Below are positions 20,122-32,419 of a stretch of 64,000 bases of DNA, piece by piece. The notes below the pieces were generated by a model. That model worked only from the letters and a program-made list of their open reading frames with translations. It was not told the DNA's origin and searched no databases. The position numbers and the translations under genes are program-made. Location: the NCBI GenBank assembly GCA_017654935.2, contig CM065686.1, positions 24,456,034-24,520,033 on the forward strand, read 5' to 3'. This stretch comes from Phymorhynchus buccinoides. Taxonomy: Eukaryota > Mollusca > Gastropoda > Neogastropoda > Raphitomidae. Position 1 is the first letter of the stretch. Each line of letters opens with the position of its first letter.

Positions 20122-21175
20122 TTATTGTCTCCTAGCTCTGCGTTGCTGTTTGGTTGCAGCCTGGGCCTGACGACTAGCGTTTATAACGCGCACAGTGTCT
20201 TTTTTGTCGCAGAACTCCGCACAGAACTTTCCGGGTTTGATTTGCATTCTATGTAGAATGGCCTTCAAACTGCTGGCTCCATCATTTAAAAGACACACAG
20301 CCAAGGCAACAGCTGTAGTCACAGTCCCTAGCCCATGGTTTTTGGATTTAGGGCAAAACCTCCAGATGAGACCGTTCAATGATTCGTTCGCGTTTTGCGT
20401 GTACCCCTGCAAGCATTTCTTGAGAAGCTCGGTCCTACAAAGATCTTTGAACACAGGTTTTATAACATCCACAACTTCATTTGGCATGTTATTCTCTTGC
20501 TTATATTCTGTCCCATCCCTTTCAGCCTGCTTGAATTTGCACCACTCTATGTCACAGAAACTGTGCCTATGGGTTGGATTTTCATCATTTGATGAATAGT
20601 GGAAAAGTACAGCCCAAACAGCAATGCGCATTTTCTCAAGGTTATTCTTGTTTGCCCTTATAGCATTTCCATAATACACCTGCATTTTGTCTGTCAATCT
20701 GCCCTTTCCACCTAGAGGTTTACCATCGGCTAATTTACCTTTTGTTGCTTTCTTCAGATTTCTAAGTCGCGTCCCCATCCTCTTTTGTACGTGACCGACG
20801 CACTCACTTTTTTCAATCAGGATATCATTGTAGGGTTTTGAATCATGTACCTTTTTAAAACTATTTGTATCCCCATTCATTGGTGTACCTTAATTTATAA
20901 TTTGCTACTGATCTAGAAAAAATTTGGACTGCCGTCTCAGATTCCATGGATCCAGAGGATCCGTCATGCATCTTGGTGCATACTGTGGGGTGCTCTCTGT
21001 TCCATTTCATGTACTCTTCTGTGTTTGGATCCTGCTTTTCCCAGTACTGACAAGATTTGCATTTTTTGCTTTTACACTGGGTGTCAATCACTTTGCCAGA
21101 ATGCATACCAATGGTGGTTGTGAGCCCTACATTGGAGGTATGACCCCTAGTCATCCACGTACCATCACTTGACAC
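20122..21175 (-). pseudogene. Mutator-like (PF20700-type) transposase, 5'-truncated and frameshifted
   Basis: Two minus ORFs, 21175-20861 and 20880-20122, form one gene with a frameshift near 20875. Visible blocks are SSDGTWMTRGHTSNVGLTT, GSSGSMESETAVQIFSRS, ECVGHVQKRMGTRLRNLK, GGKGRLTDKMQVYYGNAIR and QNANESLNGLIWRFCPKS. These match the intact protein at 35111-36913 in order (SGDGTYQRRG, TGAVRVFSRS, CCGHVQKRMGRHL, QNTNESFHNLIWERCPK). The N-terminal third, including its zinc-binding region, is absent. The ORF ends in a basic tail (KQQRRARRQ). Confidence 0.8.
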
Positions 21176-21436
21176 ATCAATATGTCGGTTTTCATCATTT
21201 TCTCTGTCCTCAGAAAAATGCCCGAAAATGACGACCCTACCTCCTTTTGGGCCTTATAACTCCAAAACTACTTTGAATATTTTAAAACTGTAACTTGCAC
21301 ATAAAACTAGAATGATTGAACTTGACACATATGCCAATAGTGTTTTAAGTTTCAAAAAAACGAAAAGGGTTTCACTGCCACGATTGAACTTACTTTGCAG
21401 AGCAAATTAAAGTATGGCCGCTCGAAAGTGGAGAAA

Positions 21437-21641
21437 ATTTATTATGATTCATAGTTGCCTTCCCGGAAGTGACGTGAATGAAGGGGTTCCCCTACACCTC
21501 AGCGGTATTGTATGACCAGACCGAGGGAAGTAATTTGTCTTAGACTAAAAGACTTTTTGGTCTTTGGTAAATTGGCTTATGCTCCAAATTGGAAGAGATA
21601 ACTCATTCGTAGTGAAACGGTAACATGATAGAATAGATTGT
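21437..21641 (+). mobile_element. Solo DIRS-like terminal repeat, copy 3
   Basis: Starts TTTATTATGATTC, has CCGGAAGTGACGTGA at 21463-21477, and ends AAACGGTAACATGATAGAATAGATTG. At 21642 it joins the DUF7869-like sequence directly. This defines one end of the repeat and shows that it inserted into that transposase copy. Confidence 0.65.
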
Positions 21642-22350
21642 CCTTTTAAAGAGACCCAAACCCCAATCTGGAGGCATGAAATTGATGGTGATCTCATTGT
21701 GCAGAGAATTCTGTACCCTCCAGCACAAGTACCACATCATGTACTTGTTTTTGTTTTGTACCGAGCAGTTGTCGCAGTGGAGATGCATGGTGGTCTCACC
21801 ACAGCCGTAGTTGTGCAGGAAATGGTGGATGTAGCTTATGACGGCGTTGGAGCCTTTGCTGCAGTTAACAGCTTCATCCACCAGGTAATTAGCCTGCTGT
21901 GGGAGCCCCTCACAGCAGATGCCGAACACAGCACATTTCCTGGGTGTCAAGCTGGTCTGGACGGGCAGGGTAATGAATTTGCTGCGCATAATCAAAACTA
22001 GTGCATTAAGCACTGTCTGGGTTGGGCTGGAGAGAGGTGATGTTCTGACATTGCACTTCAGCCTTGCTGTCATTCACCAGCTGCTTGTAGAACTGGCGCT
22101 CGGCATCCACCTGGCTCAGGTGTGTCTGCTGTCGCTGAAGCAGCTCTGTCTTCTCCTCATCAGGAAGGTTAGCGCTTCGAAAGATTTGTGCATTATTCTG
22201 TTGACAGAGCTCAGCAGACCTGTTTACTCTACTCTTTTCGAGTAGTATTCTACTCAATTGGGATCTCTACTACTATTCAAAATTGAAAATAATGCTAGAT
22301 TCTACTCATTTTCAGTGAACGTTGTTTGGTGGTTTAAGGGGGGAGCCCAA
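21642..22350 (-). pseudogene. DUF7869-like transposase fragment, copy 2
   Basis: Minus ORF 22073-21603 has the same blocks as copy 1 (LTPRKCAVFGICCEGLPQQ, GETTMHLHCDNCSVQNKN). It runs further, to MWYLCWRVQNSLHNEITINF and PPDWGLGLFKR. Upstream, both copies share the LLLEKSRVNRSAELCQQNNA region and the same MITE-derived stretch. The duplication therefore followed the MITE insertion. Confidence 0.6.
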
Positions 22351-22845
22351 CCCAGATTTCAGCTTAACTCTTCTGCTGCTGTCGGCGGGTTGAACCGCCC
22401 GGTTTACTGTTTACCGTTGCTAGCCATGGGCGGGTTTGACCGCCAGATACTAGGGAAACCCCGGTGTGATGCTGCTGCTTTTTCCTCTGTCGAACTTGCA
22501 GGCTCTTTTGACTCAGACTCAGTGCTGGCTGACGATGCACAAGCTGCAGACGATGTCTGAGCGAGTCCGAAACTAGCAAACAGATTCTTCTGCCCCTTTT
22601 CTACTCATGGCTTCTTTTGGGGAGGCATGGCTGGTTTTAAACACGAATTGTTGTCAAAAGGTGGAGAAACGATCTTAAGAAGAACAATCTTGTTTAGCAC
22701 TAGAAGACTAGGTCACGTTGGAACTTTATCTGGTCTTCAAAAAGTTGGATCGGAAAAGCTTTACCAAATGTGCAATGCCGCCATTTCTTTGTTTCGGCGT
22801 TCATTTCGCCAGATACAACTTTTTAGTTCTGTTTATGGTCCGAGG

Positions 22846-23035
22846 CCAGGACAGGAACACGGTAGGTCGGAACACTTCACAGGAACAGGACTGGAACACA
22901 GTAGCCTAGGTCGGAACACTTCACAGGAACAGGACAGAAACACAGTAGCCTAGGTCGGAACACTTCAACAGGAACAGGACAGGAACATAATAACCTAGGT
23001 TGGAACACTTTAACAGGAACAGGACAGGAACACGG
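22846..23035 (+). repeat. Tandem repeat, about 48 bp, four copies
   Basis: GGAACACTTCACAGGAACAG and GGACAGGAACACGGTAGGTC-type units repeat with small length changes. No coding role is evident. Confidence 0.85.
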
Positions 23036-23780
23036 TAGGCGAAGCATTGGGTAAGATCATCTTGTCCACAGCCAATCAGCATCTCCACAGCCTGTAACAG
23101 TTTGAACAGTTTGATTAAGAATTTGATTTAAGGAAACGAATCTTCAGCAACCCCAACATAATAATATGCAAACAGACAATTACAATAATAGTTGGCAAGT
23201 ACCAGTCCATCTATAAAACTTTTAACACTATCCCGCCTGCAGCTGCGTGGCGCTGCTCTTCCCCTGTGACGCATCGCCCGCACAGCTCCTATTCCCTGCT
23301 GACGGGGTATTTTGGCACTTTTCTGATTTTTTTTTACGCTAGATAAACAAACGTCAACACCTTAGTGTTTGGTACCAAATGAAAGAGCAAACACGGAACT
23401 AATCGGTTATGGTAACATTTATTTGATCACTAATAAAGTATAGTCACGCTGTTCTCCTAAAGTAGCTAAGTTTACGGGAATAGAAAAAAACTTGTTTACA
23501 TTCGATTCTGATATTTACAACACCAAAACAAGGAAAACATGGGACAAAAAAAGCTTCATCTTACCTTGAAATCATCCGGGAATAGTTATGTAATCCGTGT
23601 ATGAGAAATCACTTCAAACTGACACAAACAAAAAACTGATTTGCAACCGTTTGTATAGTCTTAGTTTGCCACGCATGTCGTTCGTTCAAAGATAGTCCAG
23701 TGTTATTTTGGTCAAATTGATTCTGATAAGTGAAGAAATGAACACAGAAAACTTGTTATTCTTTTTTTTCTATAACCAAC
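23036..23780. other. Unrecognised AT-rich spacer
   Basis: No ORF, RNA gene or clear element boundary was recognised here. A GC-rich patch lies at 23230-23310. Confidence 0.4.
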
Positions 23781-23959
23781 CGTCACAACTACACTTTCCC
23801 ACCACAAAAACAAAAATATAAATAAAAAAACGCTAAAAATTTAAAAAAGAAAAAAAAAGAAAAAAAAATGCACACATTCATAATAGCAGTATATATATAG
23901 AACACTGGGTCGTTGACCTCATAATCGATAGTCTGGTCACTGTCCGACCCCGAGTCGAA

Positions 23960-24568
23960 GAGGTCTATGGCATCCATGTCAGGGATGTTATTTATATGTC
24001 TGTCTTCATTTTCCTCTTCCATTTCGGTAGGCGCAGCTGCCACGTGTACATCTGTGTCATCTTCAGAGTCGCTTGTTTCGCTATTTTCAATAGCATCTTC
24101 AAATTAAAAAAATGTCATCTTCTAGCTTGTAATTCTCCACCTCCCTATCACTCCCTTCTTCATCAGAGCCATCTTGCAAAATGATTTCTAACACTTTTGC
24201 AGAGAAACTCGCACCACGATTTCGTCTAGCAGACATCTTTTTTTTTGTACCAGCATTCCAACGCGCCTACGTGGGAAATCCCGATCGCCGGTTCCACATT
24301 CCAGAGCGACATTCCTTCACGTACACAGACTATCATAGAGCGAACTAGCGGCGATAATCTTGCCAAGATATCCAAAAAACTTCTCGTAGAGGTTGCTTCC
24401 CTTAGGCCACAGAGAAACATGGTAAGGAATTTTGGGAAGTCTCGTCTGACATATACGAACGACCCGTTTTCACGTTGGGATTTTGGATACGACGTATGCG
24501 AGTGATCCGTCAGCAGGAAAGGGAATTCCCGTCACTCGGATACGTCTTATCCGTCTAGAAAAGGTTAA
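23960..24568 (-). pseudogene. piggyBac-like N-terminal fragments and 5' end
   Basis: A minus ORF from 24236 begins MSARRNRGASFSAKVLEIIL and continues with QDGSDEEGSDREVENYK. A second (24043) begins MAAAPTEMEEENED and has DAIDLFDSGSDSDQTIDYE. Acidic N-termini of this kind, with MSxRR and SxSD motifs, are typical of piggyBac proteins. At 24520-24568 the sequence ends in a palindrome-rich stretch (CGGATACGTCTTATCCG) and AAAAGG followed by TTAA, a plausible piggyBac terminus. The catalytic core was not found. Confidence 0.45.
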
Positions 24569-24769
24569 TAGTCTTAATTGTCTGTTCTTGAATTAAAAAA
24601 TAGAAGAGAGAGCAAGTTGAATATATGTTTATCACAAAACTGAACTGGTATCTTTTCGTTTCATTTTAATAATTTGTGGTGATCTCTTTAGCAAAACAGT
24701 AAGATTATCAGTAAAAAGTACATTGGCATGAGTTGCAGTATGACTGAGTACTTTGACTAATGTATTTTA

Positions 24770-25310
24770 CTTTCTCTTAGTACCTTTTCCGAAACAGTTC
24801 GTACTGCAGACAAATCTCCGAGTGATTTGCAGTGGTGTAGATCCGCCCACCCGAAGTTGGCTCTGGCGGTCTGAAAGGACTGGTGAAGATGAAGGTTTCC
24901 TTTACCCAGGTCTTGTCGACCCGTTTTGGATACTTGAAGTGACCACAATGGAAGTTGGGTGAAGGAAGTTGACCAGGTAAGTATTACCACCACTGTCATC
25001 ACCTTCCTGGGCTTCTGCTTTCTGCTGAGCTTGTCCTGGGTACCAGCCATTGTCATATGCAACAGCAATCCAGTCATCTTCTTTGGGACGAACTAACTCG
25101 GGTGGAGGATTCTCGAGAGCTGTCTTAGCAGCCATGCGCTTTTTAGCAGCTGTGAGTGCCCTTTTTGCAGCTGTGAGTGCCCTTTTTGCAGCTGTATTTT
25201 GTGCCCCTGCTTTCTTTGTGCCAGTCTTTTGTGTAACTGGCTTTTGTGGCTGCCCGTGCCTTCTTTAGTTGAAATTTCATGTGCATGCCTTTCAGGTCTT
25301 TTTGAACAAG
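24770..25310 (-). pseudogene. C-terminal fragment of an unclassified transposon-like protein
   Basis: Minus-strand reading frames give a Lys/Ala-rich stretch and then PKEDDWIAVAYDNGWYPGQ, GNTYLVNFLHP and, after a frameshift near 24935, TWVKETFIFTSPFRPPEPTS and EICLQYELFRKRY with a stop. The DWIAVAYDxGWYPG block looks like a small beta-barrel (Tudor/chromo-like) domain found at the end of several uncharacterised transposon proteins. It could be the far end of the gene split by the hAT insertion (see 29640-31440), but that is a guess. Confidence 0.4.
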
Positions 25311-25481
25311 TCTTTGTTCTTCTTTAATAATAACAATGAGGAAAATTTATATAGCGCCCATCCTACTATGTAGGCTACAGGGCGCTTTACACAAAATTTA
25401 AATGGAATAAAAACATGAAACAAAAATCCAATAACATGAGCAGACAAAGCAATAGCACATATCAATCAGCAACAACTGCTG

Positions 25482-25565
25482 TAACTACTACTACTACTAT
25501 TACTACTACTACTACTACTACTACTAGTGTACTACTACTACTACTACCATTACTACTACTACTTA
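25482..25565 (+). repeat. (ACT)n microsatellite
   Basis: Mostly pure ACT/TACTAC trinucleotides with a few breaks. An AGCGC-type SINE/MITE piece (about 25350-25395) lies just upstream, and a (CA)n tract at 25641-25672 lies downstream. Confidence 0.9.
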
Positions 25566-25639
25566 TAATAGGCCTAATACACGTATGCATTGTCACACAA
25601 TTCACAAGCATGAAATAACAGCATAATATTCACAAAAAC

Positions 25640-25671
<32 letters not shown>

Positions 25672-25768
25672 ATGCATGATATATACACTCATATAGGGGC
25701 CTACATGAACGCATCACACGCACACAACACAAACATGCGCACGCACACATGCACCACACACACGTACA

Positions 25769-26111
25769 CAGAGCTGCCAACCCCAAAATCTCTTCTCAGT
25801 ACTACCTATGACTCTTCTCAGTATTTTTCAACATCCGACAGTATTTTTCATACAGTATTTTTTTTCACGCGGTTATTTTGTGTGTGCTTTTCTTTAGTTG
25901 AACAAATATAGATTAAGAAAACTATCACTGACTGTATGAGTGATTATATTACAAAGAGTTTTTCTTTGACAATAACATACTTTAATACTACTGCTAATAG
26001 TAATACTATTACTCTCTCTCTCTTACACACACACACAATCACAGATTGAGACTGACACTAAGACAGACATACACACAAACACGTTACAGTCACAGACAGT
26101 GACAACACACA

Positions 26112-26166
<55 letters not shown>

Positions 26167-27527
26167 GGAGGCACAACACACACACAAAGGAGGTCAAACT
26201 TAAAAAGTAAATATAAGGCTTACCTTCAAGTTGATAGCATGCAAGCTTTCTTCCAAAATAAAACAATGGGGATCAGTTTCTTGTTGAACAATCATTGTTT
26301 TTTGTTAGGCACACTTTATAAAATGTTTACTCAAAGTTCAATACAACACACACTCTTAACATTGTCACTTGTTTTTCTAACACATGAACTAAGTTTATGT
26401 ACACTATATATACAAACTTGCTGATCTTTTTTTTTCTTTTCACTTTGAGTTGGCCTTTTTTGTGGCCTTCTTGCACTTGACCAAGAGGTCACTGGAAAGG
26501 GGTGTTTCGTAGCACTTGGTGGTTCTAGACTTGATCTGGAGCACAGCGTTGAGGGTCTTGCTGCCCATGGATCCCCTAAAGTCTGTTTTATTCTTCCTCA
26601 CCAGAGAGAAGATCCTCTCACAGGGACAGTTGGACACTGGGATGAGAAGAATCCTCAGCATCACTTTTGCCAGCATGTCAAACATGAGCACTCCGTTGTG
26701 GTCAGTCCTGGTAGACATCATTGTCCACTGCTCTGCTGCTGTGGGCACCTCCAAGACAGCTGAAAGGTCAGTTTCAGCCTGGTAGTCTTGGAACTGAGTC
26801 TGGACTTCATTCTTTGAGGCTCCAGTTGGCAGCAGGCATGGAAACCTCTCAAGGAAGTAGTCCAGGGAATCCCACCGAGGCCCTTCTTCTTTCCTCTGCA
26901 TCTTCTCCACTTTCAGCCTGATGTCAGCCACCTCCGCATGTTTCCACAAGGGCTCTTTGGTAGGATTGATGCTGTTCACCATGTACTTGCAGGCACTCCT
27001 GTAGTAGGTCTTCACATTCTGGAAGAAGGCCTCCTTTTCTTTTGAATCCATGCCTGCTTCCAAGAGCTGCTTTGTTTTGCTGCCGATGAAGAGGTCCTTG
27101 TCAGCTTTGATGTTGTAGGCTGCCTCAAAATCAACCTCCAACAGGACCCCATGCATGGCGCTTGGCTTAACAAAGCAGGTCAGGAGACTCCGGAACAGCC
27201 GTTCCAAGTCCCTTTTCACCAGGTGGATCCTGCTGGCTTCTGACTGCAGCTGCTTGTTGGTCTTCTCGAACATCTGGAAAAAAGTGTTACATTTAAAGAT
27301 CTCCCAGCATAACATATATACATGTGTGTGTGAGTGTGTGCATGCTTATGCATAACTGCCATGAGTGTGAAAGACTCAGGGCTTAGTTATTCAAATTGCA
27401 AGTACAATTCAGCAAAGACAATATCATGTAGATCTATTAGATTTAGAACATGTCTTGAGTGCAATTTACATCCAGTATAATCAGAACACTGTGTGACACA
27501 CTCTCTCTCTCCCTCTGTTCTTTTTTT

Positions 27528-27578
<51 letters not shown>

Positions 27579-29375
27579 TAAATGAATTGAACTCACCTCA
27601 ATGACAGACTCATAGAAAGAGACATAGACTTTCGGAGTTCTGCGCCGGAAAAAGTCTTTCAGGCGCATCCTTATAGTCGAGCATTGGGAGGCATCCTGTT
27701 TCGTCTGGCACTCCTCCTTGAAGAAGCGCTGGAGAGGTTCCCACTGCTCCAACGTTCGGCGAAGTGCAGCACCCAGTGACAGCCACCTTGTTGGCACATG
27801 CTGAAGCAGTTTGTGGTCAGGGACTTGGCACTCCTTCTGCAGGGCCTGGAACCTTTGCTGCCTGCCTGTGCTCTTGTCAAAGTACCAGGTCAGCTGTCTC
27901 AGAGTCTCATCAAGGTCGAACTTGCTGGACGCCTTGATCCCCTTTTTCACTGCCAGATGTAGGAGGTGGCAGACACAGCCAGCCAGGTGGACTTTCTCTA
28001 CCTTTCGTCGAACAAACGCAATGACCCCCTTGTGTCTGCCAGTCATGACATTGGCGTTGTCCACCACAAGGGAGAGGCAGTTGGACCATGCAATGTTGAA
28101 TTCTTTTAGCTCATCCTCCAAGAGTGTAAAGATGGCTTCTCCAGTTGCAGGGCCGTCGCAAGTAGGGTTACTGAGGAGTTCAGTGTGATGTTTGAAGTCA
28201 CGTTCAACAGTGACCACAATTGGGAAGTATTTTTCTCCCCCTTCCTGGCTACCGTCAGTGCCGAGTACAAAGGGGCCATTTCGCATGTCCTCAGCAAGTT
28301 GTGTGCAAACTTCCTTGCCACAGACTCTCACAATTTCTGTCGTTTTTGTCCGACCGCTGGCGTATTCCTTGGCAATCTTGCTGTCAGAGAACATCTCTCT
28401 GAACAGCTCTCCTGCGTGATCAGCAGCACTGAGTGCAATGTTGTGCTCCACCAAAAAGTGCGCGAACAACGTTTCGGCCCTAATCAAAGATGATTCGTCC
28501 GCTTTTGCACTTGGAGGAGTCGCAGTTGTGAAAAAGTTTGTCAATTTTGATGACTGTTCGATGGCAGCGCCTTTCTTTTTATGTCTGGTAGACTTCGTGT
28601 GCGTTGAAACATCGTTTGCGCCGCCGTGACTGATGACAAAATCCATGTCACAGACGGTGCACCTTGCGTACGTCGGACCCATTTTCGATGCGATGATGCA
28701 CGGAAAGTCCGTTGTATATGAAGCCAAAAAGTGCTGCTGCCGTTTTTTTCCACCACTCCCCGAAGGTGCAGTCTCCGCATTTTTTCTCTTTTTCGCGCTG
28801 TTGTCCATTTTGAATAGGATGACGAACTTTGAAGAATAAGAACCAGGCCTAGGTAGTGCTAACTGCTTGCTGCTTCGAGAACGCAATGGACGGAAAAGGG
28901 ACAAACTTCGCATGCTTTTCTGCCGCCTTCGTTGATTGGATGAAATCACAAGAAATCTTGAGTAAAGAGCAGCGATTGGTCCTTTTCTTATGACGCTTTC
29001 CAATTGTTGTTACTAAAAATAGCCTCAGTCATACTCTTGACTCGATTACCTAGGCTGTTACCACAACAACGGCGATGTCTGTTTCAGCCATAAAATTGAC
29101 CAAGCTAGACTCTCGACTCGATTAGCCTACTCGGATTCACTAGAAGTTACGCCACAAACGGCTGAAAGTCTGTTACAGCCACTCTAGGTCGGCTATAGGC
29201 CTGGCAGGTCTGTTGGCTCGATTAGCCTACTCGGATTGACAAGAAGATAAGCTATAGAAGGCCGTACATTTTTCGCAAGTTTGTCACCGTATTAATTTGT
29301 ACCGGACCGTATTTCCGTATTTTTTTAAGGTCGCCGTATCAAAATACGGCCGGAACGTAACGGTTGGCAGCTCTG
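25769..29375 (-). mobile_element. Complete hAT transposon with intact two-exon transposase
   Basis: The ends are CAGAGCTGCCAACC (25769-25782) and GGTTGGCAGCTCTG (29362-29375), a perfect 14-bp terminal inverted repeat. CGTACA directly flanks both ends (25763-25768 and 29376-29381), a 6-bp target duplication within a former CA-rich microsatellite. Subterminal CAGTATTTTT/CCGTATTT repeats lie inside both ends. One transposase gene (26440-28808, minus) occupies the centre. A (GA)n tract at 26117-26155 and a G-run lie in the 3' non-coding part. Confidence 0.92.
26440..28808 (-). CDS. hAT transposase, apparently intact, 681 aa, two exons
   Basis: Exon 1 is 28808-27597 (404 codons, from MDNSAKKRK). 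Exon 2 is 27273-26440 (277 codons plus TGA). The donor GAG/GTGAGT and the acceptor TTTTTTCCAG are consensus, and the intron (phase 0) contains a (GT)n tract. Domains in order: TTF/BED-type zinc finger (ARCTVCDMDF...HTKSTRHKK); first acidic motif (VLGTDGSQEGGEKYFPI); second (LVVDNANVMTGRHKG); the CxxH motif (LAGCVCHLLHLAVKKG) and RWLSLGAALRR; then the C-terminal dimerisation region with the last acidic residue (PVSNCPCERIFSLVRKN). An upstream ATG at 29003 is possible, but MDNS matches the usual start better. No stop or frameshift interrupts the spliced frame. It should act in the nucleus on its own inverted ends (family knowledge). Confidence 0.92.
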
Positions 29376-29639
29376 CGTACACACACACACACGCGCGCAC
29401 ACGCACACGCACACGCACACGCAGAGAACACGTGATGACACACATACACGTAACAAGATGGACAAATAGAGTGGCTGGCAATATTTCTAAGTTTTAGATG
29501 TACTCAGCACGGTGTTTCATCCTCAGGAACCTGCCCCCTTTCCTGGCTATTTTCCAAAGATGCTTCCTTTGCTGTTCTCCCTTGCTGTGCAGGTACTCCT
29601 TCAGTGTTCCTATATGTTTTAGGATAGTCACTGAGGAGT

Positions 29640-31440
29640 GGTAATGCAAGGTGGCATTTTATCATCTGTTTTGACTAGCATCCAAGGACCCGAACTTCCT
29701 TTCGCAAGTCAGGTTAGTCAGACTTACGTGCTTCGTTGCTTCCAACTCTTCTGGGGCAGAAGCAGACCCGTACTGTTCCCCAGGCATGAAGTTCTTCAGC
29801 TGTTGAACAATAGTGTTCAGAATGCCATCAAGTGTACTGTGCAACACCTCACAGAAGAATTTTTCATCCTCATGTTGAGACATGGCACTTGTGTACAACA
29901 GTCCCTGAGTATTAGGAGAGACGTTTGGGAAAACTGGCTGCAAATCCTTGTTGTTCAGCATTCTCCTGCTCCTTCCGTCTTGAAACAGCATCTGCCAGAG
30001 ACTGGATGGAGATGTACAGCTCAAGATACAGAATCTGCTTGCTGTTCACCAAGTCCCAGTACGGGCAAGAGCGTGGACCATGCTTCGAACTCTTGGGTCT
30101 GATAGGTCTTGATAGACCGACCGGAGCATCAAATTCTTGTTGTCAAGCATGTTCAGGAAGGCCAGAAGACCCTGCTTGTGGAAGTGGACTTGGGCAGCCG
30201 TTTCAAACAAGGCATTAAAACGGTTGTCCCTGTAGCTCTGCAACAGGCTCTTTGTCCCTGAACTGCGACAGTATGCTAGCCACTTCTCTCGAGCTCCCGA
30301 GCTCCACTTTTTTCATCTCCTACTAGTCCACAGCTGTTCGACACCAAACGAACCAAGCGTATTGCAGGAAACTCCCGTTTGAATCTGTTGAAAACTCCAC
30401 TGGAAGCTTTGCCAAGCTTGACGTTTTGGTCAATATACTGCTGATGAAGATTTTTGAAATTCTTCTCAGCATAACTGTGGAAGCCAAGTAGAACATGACT
30501 ATGCTATGCAGTAGAAATTGTGGAGCTTGGAGATTTCAGCTTCACTGTTGGTGTCTGTTAGTGTCAGCTAGCATCTGATTCCTCCAGTCTTTCAGCAATT
30601 CATTGGCTTTTTTTTCATTTGCGGCCCGATCGCTCATTGTCGATGTCAGTGTCTTTAGGATCTTTGCAAGAAAGTCCCCTTCACTTCCATTCTGACAGCT
30701 GAAGTTTCGGACCACTTGAAGTTCCTCCAGGTCTTGTTGGACTGATGCTGCTATCCTCTCCCCAGTTTCTCGAGCCACAGACTTGAACCCCAACTGGATC
30801 TCTTCTCCACTGGACAGAGAAAGTGTGGAGGTGAGGATCTTTTTCTTCTGCCTGGAAGTTCCATCCTTGTTGACTCCCCAAGACTCAGCCTCTTCAAGCT
30901 TCTCTCCAAAAGACTGATAGGAGGAAACGCGCCTCGTGAACAACAGTCTGACGACTGGGAAGGGCTTTGATCTTCATTCCTGCAGCCGTCAATACCTGTT
31001 GTATCACTTTACCTACGTTTTGTGTAGGCACTTCTAATGATACAAGAGTGGCAACACATTCCCTCATTGCTTCAGAGAACACTCCATATTCCTTGGGAGA
31101 CAAATCATCAGTAAAACCACAATCCAACAGCATGCTTTCATTCTCCGAGCTCAACATCTGGTTTTGCTTGTCCATTTTTCCCCAACTTTTTTTGGGTAAA
31201 TGTAACTTGTTTATACAATTTTTCCCCTATGTTTGGCTTTTCTGGTTGTTTTTCTAAAATGGCTTGTCAGTCGTTGCTGCTGTCGCAATTTGGTCTTCAT
31301 AGTCTTAATTCTTGAGTCAGTGTCTGCTTTGTACTTGTTGAGGCTGTCAATAATGAAGGTGAGGTTTGCCTGTGCTATTTGAGTTTCCAGTGTTTCTTGT
31401 GACAGTTGTGTTCCAAGTGGTTTTTTCTCCTGATGCACCT
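29640..31440 (-). pseudogene. Unclassified transposon-like gene, broken into several ORFs
   Basis: Minus-strand pieces in order: 31438-31211, a coiled-coil-like basic segment (TDSRIKTMKTKLRQQQRL); 31175-30894, with FSEAMRECVATLVSLEVPTQ and LPSRQTVVHEARFLL; 30943-30542, with NKDGTSRQKKKILTSTLSLS, ETGERIAASVQQDLEELQVV and MSDRAANEKKANELLKDWRN; 30243-30046, with QSYRDNRFNALFETAAQVHF; and 30024-29662. I have seen this order (SRxTV, TDGTSRxxKKI, SDRAxxEK, then a GNRFN/RDNRFN-like motif) in uncharacterised animal proteins likely to be DDE transposases, but I cannot name the family. Frameshifts separate all pieces. Confidence 0.5.
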
Positions 31441-31569
31441 TAGAAATCTTTTTTCGTGCTCGTTTCTTCCTCTACATTCTCCCCTTTTTCATCGGGATCA
31501 TGCACGCTCCCTCTGGAGGTGTGAGAGGGTGGGGTTGGGGGGGTGGGGTGGTCGAAGTCCTCAGCAGTG

Positions 31570-31881
31570 CTAGAGGGTCTCAGCTCTTTTCTTCGTGGGT
31601 CTCCCAGTGTCTGGGGTGTTCCTTGGTCTCTTCCCCTCTCCCCTTTTGTCCCAACGCTGGGACAACCTTTGGAGTGTGTCCAAAATCATTGACATTGTAT
31701 CGTTGGGCAGGACATTTTTTGGAGCTGGTGGCTCCTGCCGACTTGTTCCTTTTCCCATCGGTGACGGGATTCCGGACAAGTGGGAGATTTCTCTCTCCTC
31801 GAAATAATCGACTTCATCGTCACTCGACATCGTAAAAACAAAACCACCGCTCAGCGATAGGGAAAGAAAAGAAAAGAACAA
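31570..31881 (-). pseudogene. Acidic gag-like N-terminus
   Basis: The ORF contains MSSDDEVDYFEEREISHLSG and a Pro/Lys-rich end (NTPDTGRPTKKRAETL). It resembles starts of retroelement gag ORFs but has no diagnostic domain. It lies beside the gag start at 32114-32416 in the same orientation. Confidence 0.3.
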
Positions 31882-32113
31882 TTATTTTTACCACAGGCGG
31901 GTCTTTATGAAACCATAATCCAAGCGCAGTAAAAAAAAAAAGAACGATGTTGTTGGTTTGCTGGTCGAGCGTGCAACTGAAGTCTGGCAAGTCGGCGCGC
32001 TTTATCAAGTACCAAAAGGAGTGGCTACACGCCTATGAGAGATAATGAAAGGTTTGTCTTCTCTGTTGTGTTCTTCTATTGTATTATGTATATTATGTAT
32101 GGAGTTGAAGGCA

Positions 32114-32416
32114 CTACAGTGCTGAGGGGGGGGACTTGTTCTTCTTCCGTGAGCTAGACGAAGAGGAAGACGATTTGTGCCTCGAACTTGAAGATGTAGA
32201 GGATTTGTGAGAAGAGGAAGACGCTACAGTGACAGGGAGAAAGCGTCCTTTATTATCTCTATCATGCTTCGACGGAGCCGAGGCAGAGGAGACGGAAGAC
32301 GAAATTGAAGAGGCTACAGGGTCAACAGACATGTTGAACACGAGGGCAGAAACTAGCCAACAAACAATTTCGAAAATAAACAATAATTTCAATGAAAGCT
32401 TTGCAAATAATATCAC
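32114..32416 (-). pseudogene. DIRS-like gag N-terminal fragment
   Basis: MSVDPVASSISSSVSS, then RDNKGRFLPVTVASSSSHKS and a Ser/Lys run. It matches the start of the gag ORF at 14219-14542 (VDP, RDDKGKFLPVT, SASSS). The ORF ends at 32114 without the later gag blocks. Confidence 0.5.
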
Positions 32417-32419
32417 AAA

